Below, piece by piece: positions 1-9,247 of a stretch of DNA of 64,000 nt. The DNA is from Flavobacterium daemonense (GTDB lineage Bacteria > Bacteroidota > Bacteroidia > Flavobacteriales > Flavobacteriaceae): positions 1-64,000 of the forward strand of contig NZ_VJYD01000006.1 in the NCBI RefSeq assembly GCF_007341385.1, read 5' to 3'. Each line of letters starts with the position of its first letter. Position 1 is the stretch's first letter. Under the pieces are notes generated by a model, which searched no databases, had not been told where the DNA came from, and saw only the letters and a program-made list of their open reading frames with translations. The position numbers were made by a program, and so were the translations under genes.

Positions 1-21
1 ATCGTGTTTTTGCAGTAATAA

Positions 22-55
22 AAAACCAAACCTTTTATGAAAAAGATTTGGTTTT
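22..55 (+). terminator. Hairpin, probable terminator of a gene left of the window
   Basis: Arms AAAACCAAA (22-30) and TTTGGTTTT (47-55) pair, with an inner CTTTT/AAAAG continuation. The short T run overlaps the right arm. It probably ends a transcript entering from the left edge, since no gene lies between it and cydA. Confidence 0.45.
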
Positions 56-229
56 ATCATAGAAATCGGAATGACAAACTTTGGAGGATAATACCAATCA
101 TAAGTGTTATTCACACTCTTAAAATTGTTGAAAAGTTTCACAAATATCAAGCGATAAACTTTTTTTTAAGAGTGACATTTCGGGTTTTAATGGGTAAATT
201 TGTTGAACCTCATAAAACAATTACCACTT

Positions 230-1576
230 ATGGAAGAAATGCTCTTTTATGACCGAATGCAATTCGCTTTCACAATTACCTTTCATTATCTTTTTCCGCA
301 ACTTACAATGGGTCTTTCTTTGATCATTGTTTACTTCAAGTGGAAATATCTTAAAACTAAAGACGAACAATACAATCACGCGACACATTTCTGGATGAAA
401 ATCTTTGCCCTGAATTTTGCTATGGGCGTTGTTACCGGAATCCCGATGGAATTTCAATTCGGAACCAACTGGGCAAAATTCTCTGAATTAACCGGTGGAA
501 TCATCGGCCAAACGTTGGCAATGGAAGGAATGTTTTCTTTCTTTCTCGAATCTTCATTTTTAGGAATATTTTTATTTGGAGAAAAACTCCTCGGACATAA
601 ATGGCATTTTGTAACCGGATTATTGATTTGTATCGGTTCTTGGGCCAGCGGATTTTTAATTATCGCAACGCATTCTTGGATGCAGAATCCTGTGGGTTTT
701 GAAATTATCGAAAACGGAAAATTTGTCCTCAATAATTTTCAGGCTTTATTTTTAAATCCGTGGCTTTGGCCTTCTTATTTGCACAATCAAGCTGCTTCAT
801 TAGTAACAAGTTCTTTTGTTGTGGCTGGAATTGGGGCTTTTTATATTTTGAGTAAAAAGAACGTTTCTTTTGGAAAACTCTTTCTTAAAACTGGCGTTAT
901 TTTCGGATTGATTTCGAGCATAATTGTGGCTGTTCCAACAGGGGATTTATTGGCAAAAAATGTGGTAAAATACCAGCCGGTAACTTTCGCCGGAATGGAA
1001 GGAATTTTTCATACGGAACAAAAAGGTTCTGAAATCGTCTTAATCGGTCAGCCGGATGTGAAAGACAAAAAGCTGGATAATAAAATCGCAGTTCCTAATA
1101 TTTTGAGTTTCCTGACTTATGGAAACTGGGATCAGGAAATTAAAGGTTTGGATCAGTTTGAAGAAGATCTTCATCCAACAAATATTTCCGGTTTGTATTA
1201 TGCGTATCATATTATGGTCGGACTCGGAACGGTTTTTATAGGTTTGATGTTACTTTCGCTTTTTCAATTAATCAGAGGAAAATTGTTCGAAACCAAATGG
1301 GTTTTATGGTCTTTAATGTTCATGATGCCGTTTCCTTACATTGCCAATACAACAGGCTGGTACACTGCCGAATTAGGTAGACAACCTTGGCTGGTTTATA
1401 ATTTAATGAGAACTGGAGCTGGGGCTTCACCAACGGTTTCTTCAGGGAATACTTTGTTTACATTATTGGGTTTTATTGGTTTGTACCTTTTGCTCGGAAT
1501 GTTGTTTTTGCTTTTGATTGGAAAAATTATCAATAAAGGACCTCATCATGTGGAACTTTCAACAGAAAAAATATAA
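230..1576 (+). CDS. cydA: Cytochrome bd-type quinol oxidase subunit I
   Basis: This is the haem-bearing subunit of the inner-membrane quinol:O2 oxidoreductase used at low oxygen. The protein has about 448 residues and many membrane segments. His19, in the context TFHYLFPQL, matches the conserved haem b595 ligand, and the GRQPW motif follows in the second half. It is shorter than the roughly 520-residue E. coli protein, which fits the short Q-loop subtype. An in-frame TTG at 200 is possible, but ATG 230 gives the family N-terminus MEEMLFYDRMQF. A TAAATTTG at 195-202 resembles the Flavobacterium -7 box. cydB starts 2 bp after the stop, so the two genes form an operon. Confidence 0.96.
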   Translation: MEEMLFYDRMQFAFTITFHYLFPQLTMGLSLIIVYFKWKYLKTKDEQYNHATHFWMKIFALNFAMGVVTGIPMEFQFGTNWAKFSELTGGIIGQTLAMEGMFSFFLESSFLGIFLFGEKLLGHKWHFVTGLLICIGSWASGFLIIATHSWMQNPVGFEIIENGKFVLNNFQALFLNPWLWPSYLHNQAASLVTSSFVVAGIGAFYILSKKNVSFGKLFLKTGVIFGLISSIIVAVPTGDLLAKNVVKYQPVTFAGMEGIFHTEQKGSEIVLIGQPDVKDKKLDNKIAVPNILSFLTYGNWDQEIKGLDQFEEDLHPTNISGLYYAYHIMVGLGTVFIGLMLLSLFQLIRGKLFETKWVLWSLMFMMPFPYIANTTGWYTAELGRQPWLVYNLMRTGAGASPTVSSGNTLFTLLGFIGLYLLLGMLFLLLIGKIINKGPHHVELSTEKI

Positions 1577-1578
1577 GT

Positions 1579-2655
1579 ATGGAATTTTTTTGGTACGTAG
1601 TTTTAATGGGAATTTTGGCTGTTTATCTGGTTTTAGACGGCTATGATTTTGGTGCAGGAATTATTCATTTATTTTTTGCCGAGACCGAAAGAGATAAAAA
1701 AGTAATCACGAATTCTATTGGACCGTTTTGGGATGCTAATGAAGTTTGGTTGATTGCTGCAGGAGGCGTTTTGTTTTTTGCTTTTCCAACTTTATACGCT
1801 TCGTCTTTCAGCGGATTTTATCTGCCATTGATTATGATTTTGTGGCTTTTGATTTTCCGCGCCATCGGATTGGAGATGCGCGGGCAAGTACATAATCATA
1901 TGTGGGAAGCGATTTGGGATAAAGCGTTCGGAATTGCGAGTTTGCTTTTGGCACTTTTCTTTGGAATTGCTTTGGGAAATATCGTTCGTGGAGTAAATCT
2001 CGGAATGGTGCAAAACGGCGTTTCAACACAAGAACCGCATTTTTTCTTTTTGCCTTTATGGAATCCAACTTTTAGTCCGCAAGCAAATGAATTGGGAATT
2101 ATTGACTGGTTTACACTTTTCCTCGGAATTGTGAGTACAGTTGCTTTAACGATTCATGGTGCGAACTGGATTATATATAAAACCAATTCATCTTTAAACC
2201 CCAAGCTTAAAAATGTGGTTTTTAAACTGAACTTTGTTTTGCTGATTCTGGTTTTTATTTCTTTGGGAATTTGGCATTTTATTGAACCAAAACCATTTCA
2301 CAATTTCGTAGAAAATCCAATTTTATGGTTTTTTCCGATTATGACTTTCGTTGGAATTGCTGGATTATTTAAAGTTCGTTCCTTCAAAAAAGACGGCCAC
2401 GGATTTCTGTTTTCAACTTTATTTTTAGTTGGCGGATTTGCTTCGACAGCCGTTTCAATTTTCCCGAATGTTTTGCCTTCGACTAATAATGTGAATCCGT
2501 CGTTGACAATTTATAATACTGCTGCAGGAGAATATGGTTTAAATGCCGGACTGAGCTGGTTTTTTGTCGCTTTGTTTTTGGTAATTGTTTACTTTATTAT
2601 TCAGTACCGTGTTTTTAGTGGAAAAATGGATGATGTTGGGTATGGGGAACATTGA
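1579..2655 (+). CDS. cydB: Cytochrome bd-type quinol oxidase subunit II
   Basis: This is the second core subunit of the bd oxidase. It has 358 residues and about eight or nine hydrophobic segments. The N-terminal signature LDGYDFGAG and the GPFWDANEVWL stretch are characteristic of CydB. It sits directly behind cydA and should be translated from the same message. No cydX or cydCD genes are visible nearby. No convincing intrinsic terminator follows. The downstream DNA holds dispersed repeats instead. Confidence 0.96.
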   Translation: MEFFWYVVLMGILAVYLVLDGYDFGAGIIHLFFAETERDKKVITNSIGPFWDANEVWLIAAGGVLFFAFPTLYASSFSGFYLPLIMILWLLIFRAIGLEMRGQVHNHMWEAIWDKAFGIASLLLALFFGIALGNIVRGVNLGMVQNGVSTQEPHFFFLPLWNPTFSPQANELGIIDWFTLFLGIVSTVALTIHGANWIIYKTNSSLNPKLKNVVFKLNFVLLILVFISLGIWHFIEPKPFHNFVENPILWFFPIMTFVGIAGLFKVRSFKKDGHGFLFSTLFLVGGFASTAVSIFPNVLPSTNNVNPSLTIYNTAAGEYGLNAGLSWFFVALFLVIVYFIIQYRVFSGKMDDVGYGEH

Positions 2656-2665
2656 GTTTTTTGTT

Positions 2666-2696
2666 TGCCACGAATTGCACGAATTTTCACGAATTG
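2666..2696. repeat. Dispersed CACGAATT-rich repeat, copy 1
   Basis: The unit beginning TGCCACGAATTGCAC recurs with small changes at 4568-4598. Related CACGAATT words occur at 3715-3730 and 3905-3935. It is non-coding and flanks other palindromic repeats. Confidence 0.6.
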
Positions 2697-2752
2697 AATT
2701 TTTCTACCAAATGAATTGCCTCCAGTTGTAACTGGAGAAAAAAAAATGAAAA

Positions 2753-2817
2753 GTGAGATTGCTTCGTTCCTCGGAAGGACGTTGTGTATGTCTTTGCGAG
2801 GAACGAAGCAATCTCAC
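2753..2817. repeat. REP-like inverted repeat (21-bp perfect arms)
   Basis: The arms 2753-2773 (start GTGAGATTGCTTCG) and 2797-2817 are perfect reverse complements around a 23-bp loop. A smaller palindrome, CTCCAGTTGTAACTGGAG, lies at 2720-2737. The GATTGCTTCG / CGTTCCTCG words also occur in the repeat at 40550-40686, so this is part of a dispersed family. It sits between cydB and the convergent permease gene and could form a bidirectional stem-loop. Confidence 0.8.
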
Positions 2818-2852
2818 AAAGTATCTGCCAAATCTGCGTGAAACTATAAAAT

Positions 2853-3638
2853 CTAAAATAAAACCTCTTTCGCAATAATATAAAATCCCATTACGAGAAC
2901 AAACCAGCCAAAAAGTGGTTTTAATTTTGCGCCATCCATTTTTTTAGAAAGTTGACTTCCGATGAACATTCCGAGAAGTGCCATTCCTGAAACACCTAAT
3001 AAAAAAGTATAATCAATAGGAGTTCCGATATATAAATCGCCTGCAAAACCTATTGAAGAATTGATTGTAATAATTAAAAGAGAAGTTCCAACGGCTTGTT
3101 TCATGGGTAATTTTGCAAAAAACAAAAGTGCAGGAATGATTAAAAATCCACCGCCGGCGCCAAGGAATCCCGTTACAATACCGACTAAAAAGCCAATAAT
3201 GCTTAATTGAATATAATTTGTTTCGGCACTTTTTATTTCTGGCTGTGGTTTCTTAATCATTGAAATTGCTGCCGTAATCATCAAAACCGAAAAGACGATC
3301 ATGATCAGAAAATCTTTTGAAACCGAATAAGAAGCTATTGAAAATAGGGTAGAAGCAATTTGCGGAAAAATAACTTCGCGAATAATTAAAATGGAAATCA
3401 CAGAAGGAATCGCAAAATACAATGCCGACTTTAATTTTAAATTTCCCATTTTGTAATGACTGTAGCTTCCAGAAAGTGCAGTCAAGCCGACAATAAATAG
3501 TGAATAAGATGTAGCTTGCTCCGGATTTACGTTAAACAAATAAACCAAAATTGGAATAGTCAAAATAGAACCTCCACCACCTATTAGTCCCAGCGAAATT
3601 CCGATTATGATTGAAGCAAAATAGCCTAAATATTCCAT
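2853..3638 (-). CDS. TauE/SafE family permease (sulfite exporter-like)
   Basis: This 261-residue integral membrane protein has about eight hydrophobic segments. It shows the two-fold repeat typical of the family: glycine-rich IGISLGLIGGGGS near residue 15 and VGIVTGFLGAGGGFL near residue 155. Family members move sulfur-containing or organic anions, such as sulfite, across the inner membrane. The substrate here cannot be read from the sequence. A Crp/Fnr regulator lies upstream and a rhodanese gene beyond it, which weakly suggests a sulfur theme. Confidence 0.88.
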   Translation of the reverse strand: MEYLGYFASIIIGISLGLIGGGGSILTIPILVYLFNVNPEQATSYSLFIVGLTALSGSYSHYKMGNLKLKSALYFAIPSVISILIIREVIFPQIASTLFSIASYSVSKDFLIMIVFSVLMITAAISMIKKPQPEIKSAETNYIQLSIIGFLVGIVTGFLGAGGGFLIIPALLFFAKLPMKQAVGTSLLIITINSSIGFAGDLYIGTPIDYTFLLGVSGMALLGMFIGSQLSKKMDGAKLKPLFGWFVLVMGFYIIAKEVLF

Positions 3639-3760
3639 TGCATTTATTTTGATGCAAAGGTGCTTCGGAAATTAGAAACCTACAGTAACATTTATCACAG
3701 AAGGAAATTATTAAACACGAATTTCACGAATGGACACTAATTTGTCTGCCGCATAAATTT

Positions 3761-3901
3761 TAAACACATAGAAACATAGATTTTTGCCCTTTAAAAAAGA
3801 TTACAATAAATGACTTAGTCATTTACACATAGCTATGTGAGTTCATGGAAAGTGAAACGCCTTTTTTCTAGATTTAGTAAAGCTATATTTCTATGTGTTT
3901 A
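3761..3901. repeat. Dispersed CACATAGAAACATAG repeat, copy 1 (inverted-repeat type)
   Basis: It starts with AAACACATAGAAACATAGAT and ends with the near reverse complement TATTTCTATGTGTTT. The inner part contains GTGAAACGCCTTTTTT, the reverse complement of the inner word AAAAAGGCGTTTCACT of the copies at 38981-39121 and 59631-59766, so this copy lies in the opposite orientation. It is non-coding. Confidence 0.8.
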
Positions 3902-3912
3902 AATAATTCGTG

Positions 3913-4554
3913 CTAATTCGTGAAATTCGTGTTTAATAATTCAATCTGGTTTCGGTTGAGTTTTACCAAACCGCGCTGTTCCATTTTTTTTAATAATCTC
4001 GAAACAACTTCTCGAGAGGTATTTAATTCGGTTGCGATTTCTTGGTGCGAAAGTTTAACTTCAGAACAACCACAGGCATCCGAATGTCTTTTCAAATAAA
4101 ATTCCAAACGCTCATCCATGGAACGAAAAGCGATATTATCCACTACTTCTAGAACTTCTTCAAAGCGGCTTCTGTAGGTTTCAATTACAAATTCGTACCA
4201 AGATCGATGCTCCATCATCCATTTGTCCATCAATTGTAGCGGAATCATCATGACGGTAACATCTTCAACAACTTTTGCCATGATTTGGCTTTTTTCGCTT
4301 TTGGCAGTACAAATCATCGAAATAGCGCAGGCTTGTCCGGGTTGTAAATAATACATTAGGAATTCGCCGCCATCTTCGCCCTCACGGTAAATTTTGATTT
4401 TCCCTTTAAGAATCAAAACCGTGTTCTTAATATATTGTCCGGTACGCATTAAAATGGTTCCGGCTTCAAAGTTTTGCTGACTTCCGTTTTCTTCAATTGT
4501 TGAAACAAGTTCATTGGAGAAATTTGGAAAGATATTTTTTACGGAGTTTTGCAT
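3913..4554 (-). CDS. Crp/Fnr family transcriptional regulator
   Basis: The 213-residue protein has an N-terminal cyclic-nucleotide-binding-type beta-roll (about residues 20-135), a dimerisation helix and a C-terminal winged helix. The recognition region HQEIATELNTSREVVSRLL is near residue 165. Classic Fnr iron-sulfur cysteines are not seen at the N-terminus. Three cysteines do occur, in GQACAISMIC and ACGCSE. The effector is unknown. Its position between the permease and the rhodanese, and near cydAB, suggests control of respiration or sulfur genes, but no operator was identified. Confidence 0.9.
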   Translation of the reverse strand: MQNSVKNIFPNFSNELVSTIEENGSQQNFEAGTILMRTGQYIKNTVLILKGKIKIYREGEDGGEFLMYYLQPGQACAISMICTAKSEKSQIMAKVVEDVTVMMIPLQLMDKWMMEHRSWYEFVIETYRSRFEEVLEVVDNIAFRSMDERLEFYLKRHSDACGCSEVKLSHQEIATELNTSREVVSRLLKKMEQRGLVKLNRNQIELLNTNFTN

Positions 4555-4990
4555 GGATTATTTTTTTTGCCACGAATTGCACAAATTTTCACCAATTGAT
4601 TTGGTGTCTGCTTTGCACTTGATGGCGAATATTTTTTTTTGTTTTGTTGACAAAACATTAATTTCTACACTTTAATTTGCGGAAATTTGTGCAATTCGTA
4701 GCTAATATTTTTATCAAAATCGAATCAAAAATTGTAATTCATTACAAAGATAATAGATTCGGCTGGTATTAATTATTAGAAAATAATAAATAAGATGCAT
4801 TTTGTGTAAATGCAAAAAACCTATTTTCTATCGATTTTATAGACTGAATTTTTAAAAATAGTAAGTAAATTTGTAAATCACTGATTATAATCCTTTCTCT
4901 AAAACGTTTTCTGAGAATAATAATCGAAATCGCATTTGGTACGTTTTTAATTAATAGAAACGTCGTAATTTTACAAAAACACATATTACT
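4555..4990. other. 436-bp intergenic region between divergent regulator and rhodanese genes
   Basis: It holds a second CACGAATT repeat (4568-4598) and a partly complementary GAAATTTGTGCAATTCGTA stretch near 4682-4700. Two small palindromes lie nearer the rhodanese: AAAACGTTTT at 4901-4910, and ACGTTT (4941-4946) with AAACGT (4958-4963). The small open frames in it look like chance AT-rich frames. Confidence 0.6.
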
Positions 4991-5302
4991 ATGAATTTAT
5001 CACAAGAAGATTGGGTTGCTCAGTTAAACGCTGACGAAAATGCAGTTATACTTGATGTAAGAACTGAAGACGAATTTAATGATGGCTATATTGAGAATGC
5101 CTTAAATATCGATATCAATAAAGGACAGGCTTTTATTTATGAAATTGAAGAATTAGATAAAAACAAAAACTATTATGTGTATTGTCGTTCTGGTGCCAGA
5201 AGTGCAAAAGCATGTCAGATTATGAATGAATTAGGTATTGAAAATGCCTATAATCTGCTTGGTGGTATACTGGACTGGGAAGGCGAGACCGTACAACCAT
5301 AA
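4991..5302 (+). CDS. Single-domain rhodanese-like protein
   Basis: This 103-residue cytoplasmic protein is one rhodanese domain. The start ILDVRTEDEFNDGYI and the active-site loop YCRSGARS, with Cys65 as the predicted persulfide-carrying residue, are clear. Such proteins transfer sulfane sulfur to acceptors or act as thiol-handling carriers. There is no signal peptide. It is transcribed alone and closed by a strong hairpin terminator. Confidence 0.93.
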   Translation: MNLSQEDWVAQLNADENAVILDVRTEDEFNDGYIENALNIDINKGQAFIYEIEELDKNKNYYVYCRSGARSAKACQIMNELGIENAYNLLGGILDWEGETVQP

Positions 5303-5308
5303 AAGAAG

Positions 5309-5336
5309 AAGAGGCGTAAAAAAGCCTCTTTTTTCG
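5309..5336 (+). terminator. Rho-independent terminator after rhodanese gene
   Basis: AAGAGGC (5309-5315) pairs with GCCTCTT (5324-5330) around GTAAAAAA, followed by a T run. Confidence 0.88.
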
Positions 5337-5377
5337 TTTTAAAATGCTATTAATAACCAAATATAAATAACCAGATT

Positions 5378-6958
5378 ATGAGTTTAATACCCGAAGAATA
5401 TCAGATCAAAAGTCTGATAAATCAAGATACCTATCTTGTAAATGGAGAACTGAAAAAATGGACAGGGCAAACAACACCAGTATTTTCGACTATTTCATCA
5501 ACTGAAAAATACGCTCCAACATTGCTGGGATCGATTCCGTTTATGGCAGAAAAAGAAGCTGCCGAAGTAGTCGAAGCCGCAAACGCCGCCTATAATAAAG
5601 GTCAAGGTTTATGGCCAACTATGAAAGTGGTTGACCGTATTAAATGCATGGAGAATTTTGTTAAACAGATGAAAGAGACCCGCGAAGAAGTGGTGAAACT
5701 TTTAATGTGGGAAATTGGAAAAAACCTTGGCGATTCACAAAAAGAATTTGATAGAACGGTAGAATATATTCAAGATACTATTGATAGTTATAAAGAATTG
5801 AACGGACGCAGTTCGCATTTCTCAAAAGTGCAAGGCGTAAATGCAATGATTCGTCGTGGACCTCTTGGCGTTGTATTGTGTCTTGGACCTTACAATTATC
5901 CTTTAAATGAAACTTTTTCATTGTTGATTCCGGCTTTGATTATGGGTAATGCCGTAATCTTTAAACCGGCAAAACACGGTGTTTTATGTATTTCTCCATT
6001 ATTGGAAGCTTTTAGAAGCAGTTTTCCAAAAGGTGTTATCAATATCGTTTACGGACGAGGAAGAGAGGTTGCTTCGCCAATTATGAAATCAGGGAAAATT
6101 GATGTCTTGGCATTGATTGGAAACAGTAAATCGGCGATTGCTTTGCAGGATCAGCATCCAAATAAAAATAGACTTCGTTTGATTTTAGGATTAGAAGCTA
6201 AAAACCCAGCGATTATTCTTCCAGATGCCGATTTAGATTTGGCTATTCAAGAATGTATAACAGGATCGTTGTCTTTTAACGGTCAGCGTTGTACAGCTTT
6301 AAAAGTTTTGTACGTTCACGAATCAATCAGAGAAGAGTTCAACAAACGTTTTGCTGAAAAAGTAGATAGTTTAGGATTTGGTAATCCATGGGAAAAAGGC
6401 GCTTCATTAACACCGCTTCCAGAAACAGATAAGCCAGCTTACATTCAAGGATTAATTGATGATGCAAAAAGCAAAGGTGCAAGCATTATTAATGAAAAAG
6501 GAGGAAAACATACAGAAAACTTTATTTTTCCAGCCGTTTTATATCCGGTAAATAAAGAAATGAGAGTGTATCATGAAGAACAATTTGGTCCAGTGGTTCC
6601 AATTATTTCTTTTAAAGATATCAACGAACCTCTTGACGATATGGCTGAATCAAATTATGGCCAGCAAGTGAGTTTGTTCGGAAAAAATATTAAAACATTG
6701 GCACCACTTATTGATGCTTTGGTCAATTTAGTTTGCCGAGTTAATTTGAACAGTTCTTGTCAGCGTGGACCAGATGCGTTTCCGTTTACAGGCCGTAAGG
6801 ATTCGGCAGTAGGAACTTTAAGTATTCCAGATGCTTTGCGTTCTTTTTCAATACGTACGTTTGTAGCTTCAAAAGATATCGATTACAACAATGAAATTTT
6901 GCAGGAATTGCTAAACAGCAAAGAATCAAATTTCATTAATACCGATTATATTTTGTAG
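5378..6958 (+). CDS. gapN: NADP-dependent non-phosphorylating glyceraldehyde-3-phosphate dehydrogenase
   Basis: This 526-residue aldehyde dehydrogenase superfamily enzyme is predicted to oxidise glyceraldehyde 3-phosphate directly to 3-phosphoglycerate with NADP, giving NADPH. The cofactor region contains [11 protein letters not shown] and FKPAKHG. The general base lies in LGLEAKNPA. The catalytic cysteine is Cys305 in [10 protein letters not shown], the form typical of GAPN rather than generic ALDHs. It stands alone, with terminators before and after it. Another NADP-linked aldehyde dehydrogenase is a less likely reading. Confidence 0.85.
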   Translation: MSLIPEEYQIKSLINQDTYLVNGELKKWTGQTTPVFSTISSTEKYAPTLLGSIPFMAEKEAAEVVEAANAAYNKGQGLWPTMKVVDRIKCMENFVKQMKETREEVVKLLMWEIGKNLGDSQKEFDRTVEYIQDTIDSYKELNGRSSHFSKVQGVNAMIRRGPLGVVLCLGPYNYPLNETFSLLIPALIMGNAVIFKPAKHGVLCISPLLEAFRSSFPKGVINIVYGRGREVASPIMKSGKIDVLALIGNSKSAIALQDQHPNKNRLRLILGLEAKNPAIILPDADLDLAIQECITGSLSFNGQRCTALKVLYVHESIREEFNKRFAEKVDSLGFGNPWEKGASLTPLPETDKPAYIQGLIDDAKSKGASIINEKGGKHTENFIFPAVLYPVNKEMRVYHEEQFGPVVPIISFKDINEPLDDMAESNYGQQVSLFGKNIKTLAPLIDALVNLVCRVNLNSSCQRGPDAFPFTGRKDSAVGTLSIPDALRSFSIRTFVASKDIDYNNEILQELLNSKESNFINTDYIL

Positions 6959-6989
6959 TCATCAGGGTTATATATTAATTGTAGGGGAG

Positions 6990-7024
6990 CCGTCTTTTTC
7001 TTTTTGAGAAAGACGGTTTTTTTT
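6990..7024 (+). terminator. Rho-independent terminator after gapN
   Basis: CCGTCTTT (6990-6997) pairs with AAAGACGG (7009-7016), followed by a long T run. Confidence 0.9.
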
Positions 7025-7091
7025 TGGAAGGGACAAAGGTGCAAAGTGACAAAGGTTCTGAAGTTTTAATTCTTCGCCTTCACTCAGCATC

Positions 7092-7136
7092 GCAAACGTG
7101 AAACTTGATCCCGAAGCCTCGGGAGAAACTTGAAAC
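7092..7136. repeat. Dispersed repeat with CCCGAAGCCTCGGG palindrome
   Basis: The word TGATCCCGAAGCCTCGGGA (7106-7124) is shared with the large inverted repeat at 17758-17873. It is flanked by AAACTTGA words that resemble the repeat at 12985-13024. It lies before the M1 peptidase gene. Confidence 0.7.
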
Positions 7137-7223
7137 TTATTTTTTTAACCCACTTGTAACAATAAGTTAAAAAAATCCACTAATATTATATCAAATTAAA
7201 TCATCAAAATCTTAAAACAATTT

Positions 7224-9095
7224 ATGAGAAAAAATTCACTGCAGTTTTTATTAATTGCGCTTGCATTTTTTGCACAAAACAGTTTTGCGCAAGAACTTTA
7301 TATGCCTCGAAATATAAAAGATGCTTACGCGAAAGGAACACGTTCGATGGACGGAAAACCGGGAAAAAATTATTGGCAGAATCACGGGAAATATACAATG
7401 GAAATTACTGTTGACGCCAAAACAAAAATCGTTAGCGGAACAGAAATAATTGAATACACAAACGATAGCAATGATACATTAAAAAACTTGCCTATTAGAT
7501 TTGTGAATAATCTTCATAAACCATCTTCGCCTAGAAGTGGTGTCGTTAGTCAAGATTTTTTAAGTGACGGATTAACAATTACGTCATTGAAAATTGCAGG
7601 TGATGTATATAAAGAAGACGGCAGAAAATGGGGAACGGTTGGAATGATCCGAATGAAAAAACCGATTCCGCCTCATACTACTGCTACAATAAATATTGAC
7701 TGGAATTATCCTTTGTCTAAAGAAAGCGGGAGAGAAGGACAAATTGACGAAACCACATTTTTTGTAGCTTACAGTTATCCAAGAGTTTCTGTTTTTGATG
7801 ATTATAACAAATGGGATAGATTGCCTCACACGGATCGTCAGGAGTTTTATAATGATTTTAATGACTACAGCTATTCTGTTAAAGCGCCTAAAAATTATGT
7901 TGTGTATGCAACAGGAGATTTGTTGAATCCAGATGAGGTTTTACAGCCTGAGTTTGCGGCTCGTATAAAAAAATCATATGAAACAAATGAAGTTCTGCAC
8001 ATCGCAAATGAGCAGGAAATGAAAAACGGATTGGTGACCAAACAAAATGACTGGAACGTTTGGAAGTTTGAGGCGAAACATATTTCTGACGTTTGTTTTG
8101 GTTTAAGTGATCATTATTTATGGGATGCGAGCAGTGTTGTAGTCGATAAAAAAACAAATAGACGTGCTAGTATTCAAGCGGCTTATGATGTAAAAGGAAC
8201 TGATTTTGTGGCTTCGGTAAAAAATAATCAATATGCATTAGATTTCTTTTCGAATAACTGGCCGGGAGTTCCGTATCCGTTTTCAAAAATGACAGCTTTT
8301 CAAGGTTTTGCAGATATGGAATATCCAATGATGTGCAACGATTCACAAACAGGCGATGCTGTTTTTGCACAATTGGTTCAGGATCATGAAGTAGCACATA
8401 CTTATTTTCCTTTTTATATGGGAATCAATGAAACGCGTTATGCTTTTATGGACGAAGGTTGGGCGACAACTTTTGAATATTTAATTGGAACCGCTGAACA
8501 TGGCAAAGAAGCTGCAGACAAATTCTACAAAGATTTTAGAGTGAAAAACTACATCAATGATCCATCTACAGAAGAAGATCAACCAATTATTTCAATGTCA
8601 TCTCAGGTTTCTGAGGCGGGTTACGGAAACAACGCTTACGGAAAAGCGTCTCTTTCTTATATTGCTTTAAAAGACATGCTTGGTGACGATTTATTCAAAA
8701 AAGCACTTCACGCTTATATGGAGAATTGGAACGGAAAACACCCAATTCCTTGGGATTATTTCAACTCATTCAACACGGCAACAGGAAAAAACCTGAATTG
8801 GTTTTTTAATAATTGGTTCTTTACCAATAATTATATTGATCTTTCAGTAAAAGAGGTGAACAAGAACAAAGTCTCTATTGAAAATATTGGAGGTTTTGCG
8901 GTTCCGTTTGATATAAAAGTGGTTTATACAGATAATTCATCTGAAACCATTCATGAAACGCCGGCAATATGGGAAACAAATCAAAAATTAGCTTTAATTG
9001 ATTTAAAAACAAAGAAACAAATTAAGCAAATCGTGCTTGATGGCGGTATTTTTATGGATGCTACTCCTGCGAATAATACTTGGTCTACTAAATAA
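7224..9095 (+). CDS. M1 family zinc metallopeptidase (aminopeptidase), secreted
   Basis: The 623-residue protein has a cleavable signal peptide ending near FAQ (residues 1-22), so it acts outside the cytoplasm. The gluzincin site is complete: His388-Glu389-x-x-His392 and the third zinc ligand Glu411 in MDEGW, spaced 18 residues after the second histidine. The N-terminal half is the beta-sheet domain of M1 enzymes. It is predicted to trim peptides from the N-terminus for nutrition. It is monocistronic and followed by a terminator. Confidence 0.9.
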   Translation: MRKNSLQFLLIALAFFAQNSFAQELYMPRNIKDAYAKGTRSMDGKPGKNYWQNHGKYTMEITVDAKTKIVSGTEIIEYTNDSNDTLKNLPIRFVNNLHKPSSPRSGVVSQDFLSDGLTITSLKIAGDVYKEDGRKWGTVGMIRMKKPIPPHTTATINIDWNYPLSKESGREGQIDETTFFVAYSYPRVSVFDDYNKWDRLPHTDRQEFYNDFNDYSYSVKAPKNYVVYATGDLLNPDEVLQPEFAARIKKSYETNEVLHIANEQEMKNGLVTKQNDWNVWKFEAKHISDVCFGLSDHYLWDASSVVVDKKTNRRASIQAAYDVKGTDFVASVKNNQYALDFFSNNWPGVPYPFSKMTAFQGFADMEYPMMCNDSQTGDAVFAQLVQDHEVAHTYFPFYMGINETRYAFMDEGWATTFEYLIGTAEHGKEAADKFYKDFRVKNYINDPSTEEDQPIISMSSQVSEAGYGNNAYGKASLSYIALKDMLGDDLFKKALHAYMENWNGKHPIPWDYFNSFNTATGKNLNWFFNNWFFTNNYIDLSVKEVNKNKVSIENIGGFAVPFDIKVVYTDNSSETIHETPAIWETNQKLALIDLKTKKQIKQIVLDGGIFMDATPANNTWSTK

Positions 9096-9116
9096 TCTTA
9101 ATTTATAATATAATAA

Positions 9117-9156
9117 GAAGCCGTCATTTCTGTTTAAAGTGGCGGCTTTTTTTTGT
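9117..9156 (+). terminator. Rho-independent terminator after M1 peptidase gene
   Basis: AAGCCGTCA pairs with TGGCGGCTT (one T-G wobble), followed by eight Ts. Confidence 0.85.
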
Positions 9157-9178
9157 TTTTTAGGGAAAATAATACAAA

Positions 9179-9222
9179 TGTGGAAATCCGTAATGAAGTG
9201 TGAGTTTTAAAAGTTAGGTTTG
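9179..9222 (+). promoter_or_regulatory. Candidate operator TGTGGAAATCCGTAA plus -7 box
   Basis: The box TGTGGAAATCCGTAA (9179-9193) lies 22 bp before TAGGTTTG (9215-9222), a match to the Flavobacterium TAnnTTTG -7 element. The start codon at 9248 is 25 bp further on. A near-identical box with almost the same spacing precedes the genes ending at 28578 and 29686. The box occupies the -33 region, which fits an activator site. Confidence 0.55.
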
Positions 9223-9247
9223 CAAAAACTTAAAAACTGAATTATTA

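Noticed and set aside
200..229. TTG start for cydA at 200
   Set aside because: The added residues are not part of the CydA N-terminus. ATG 230 puts the haem-ligand His at residue 19 as in known CydA.
37..252. Open frame of 71 codons before cydA
   Set aside because: It overlaps the hairpin at 22-55 and the cydA start and has no signal of a real protein. It is read as leader or promoter DNA.
2687..2875. Minus-strand frame over the REP-like inverted repeat
   Set aside because: It is composed mostly of repeat sequence and lacks a protein-like pattern.
4769..4984. Minus-strand frame before the rhodanese gene
   Set aside because: AT-rich composition with Ile/Leu/Lys runs, and overlaps the promoter region. 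Treated as chance.
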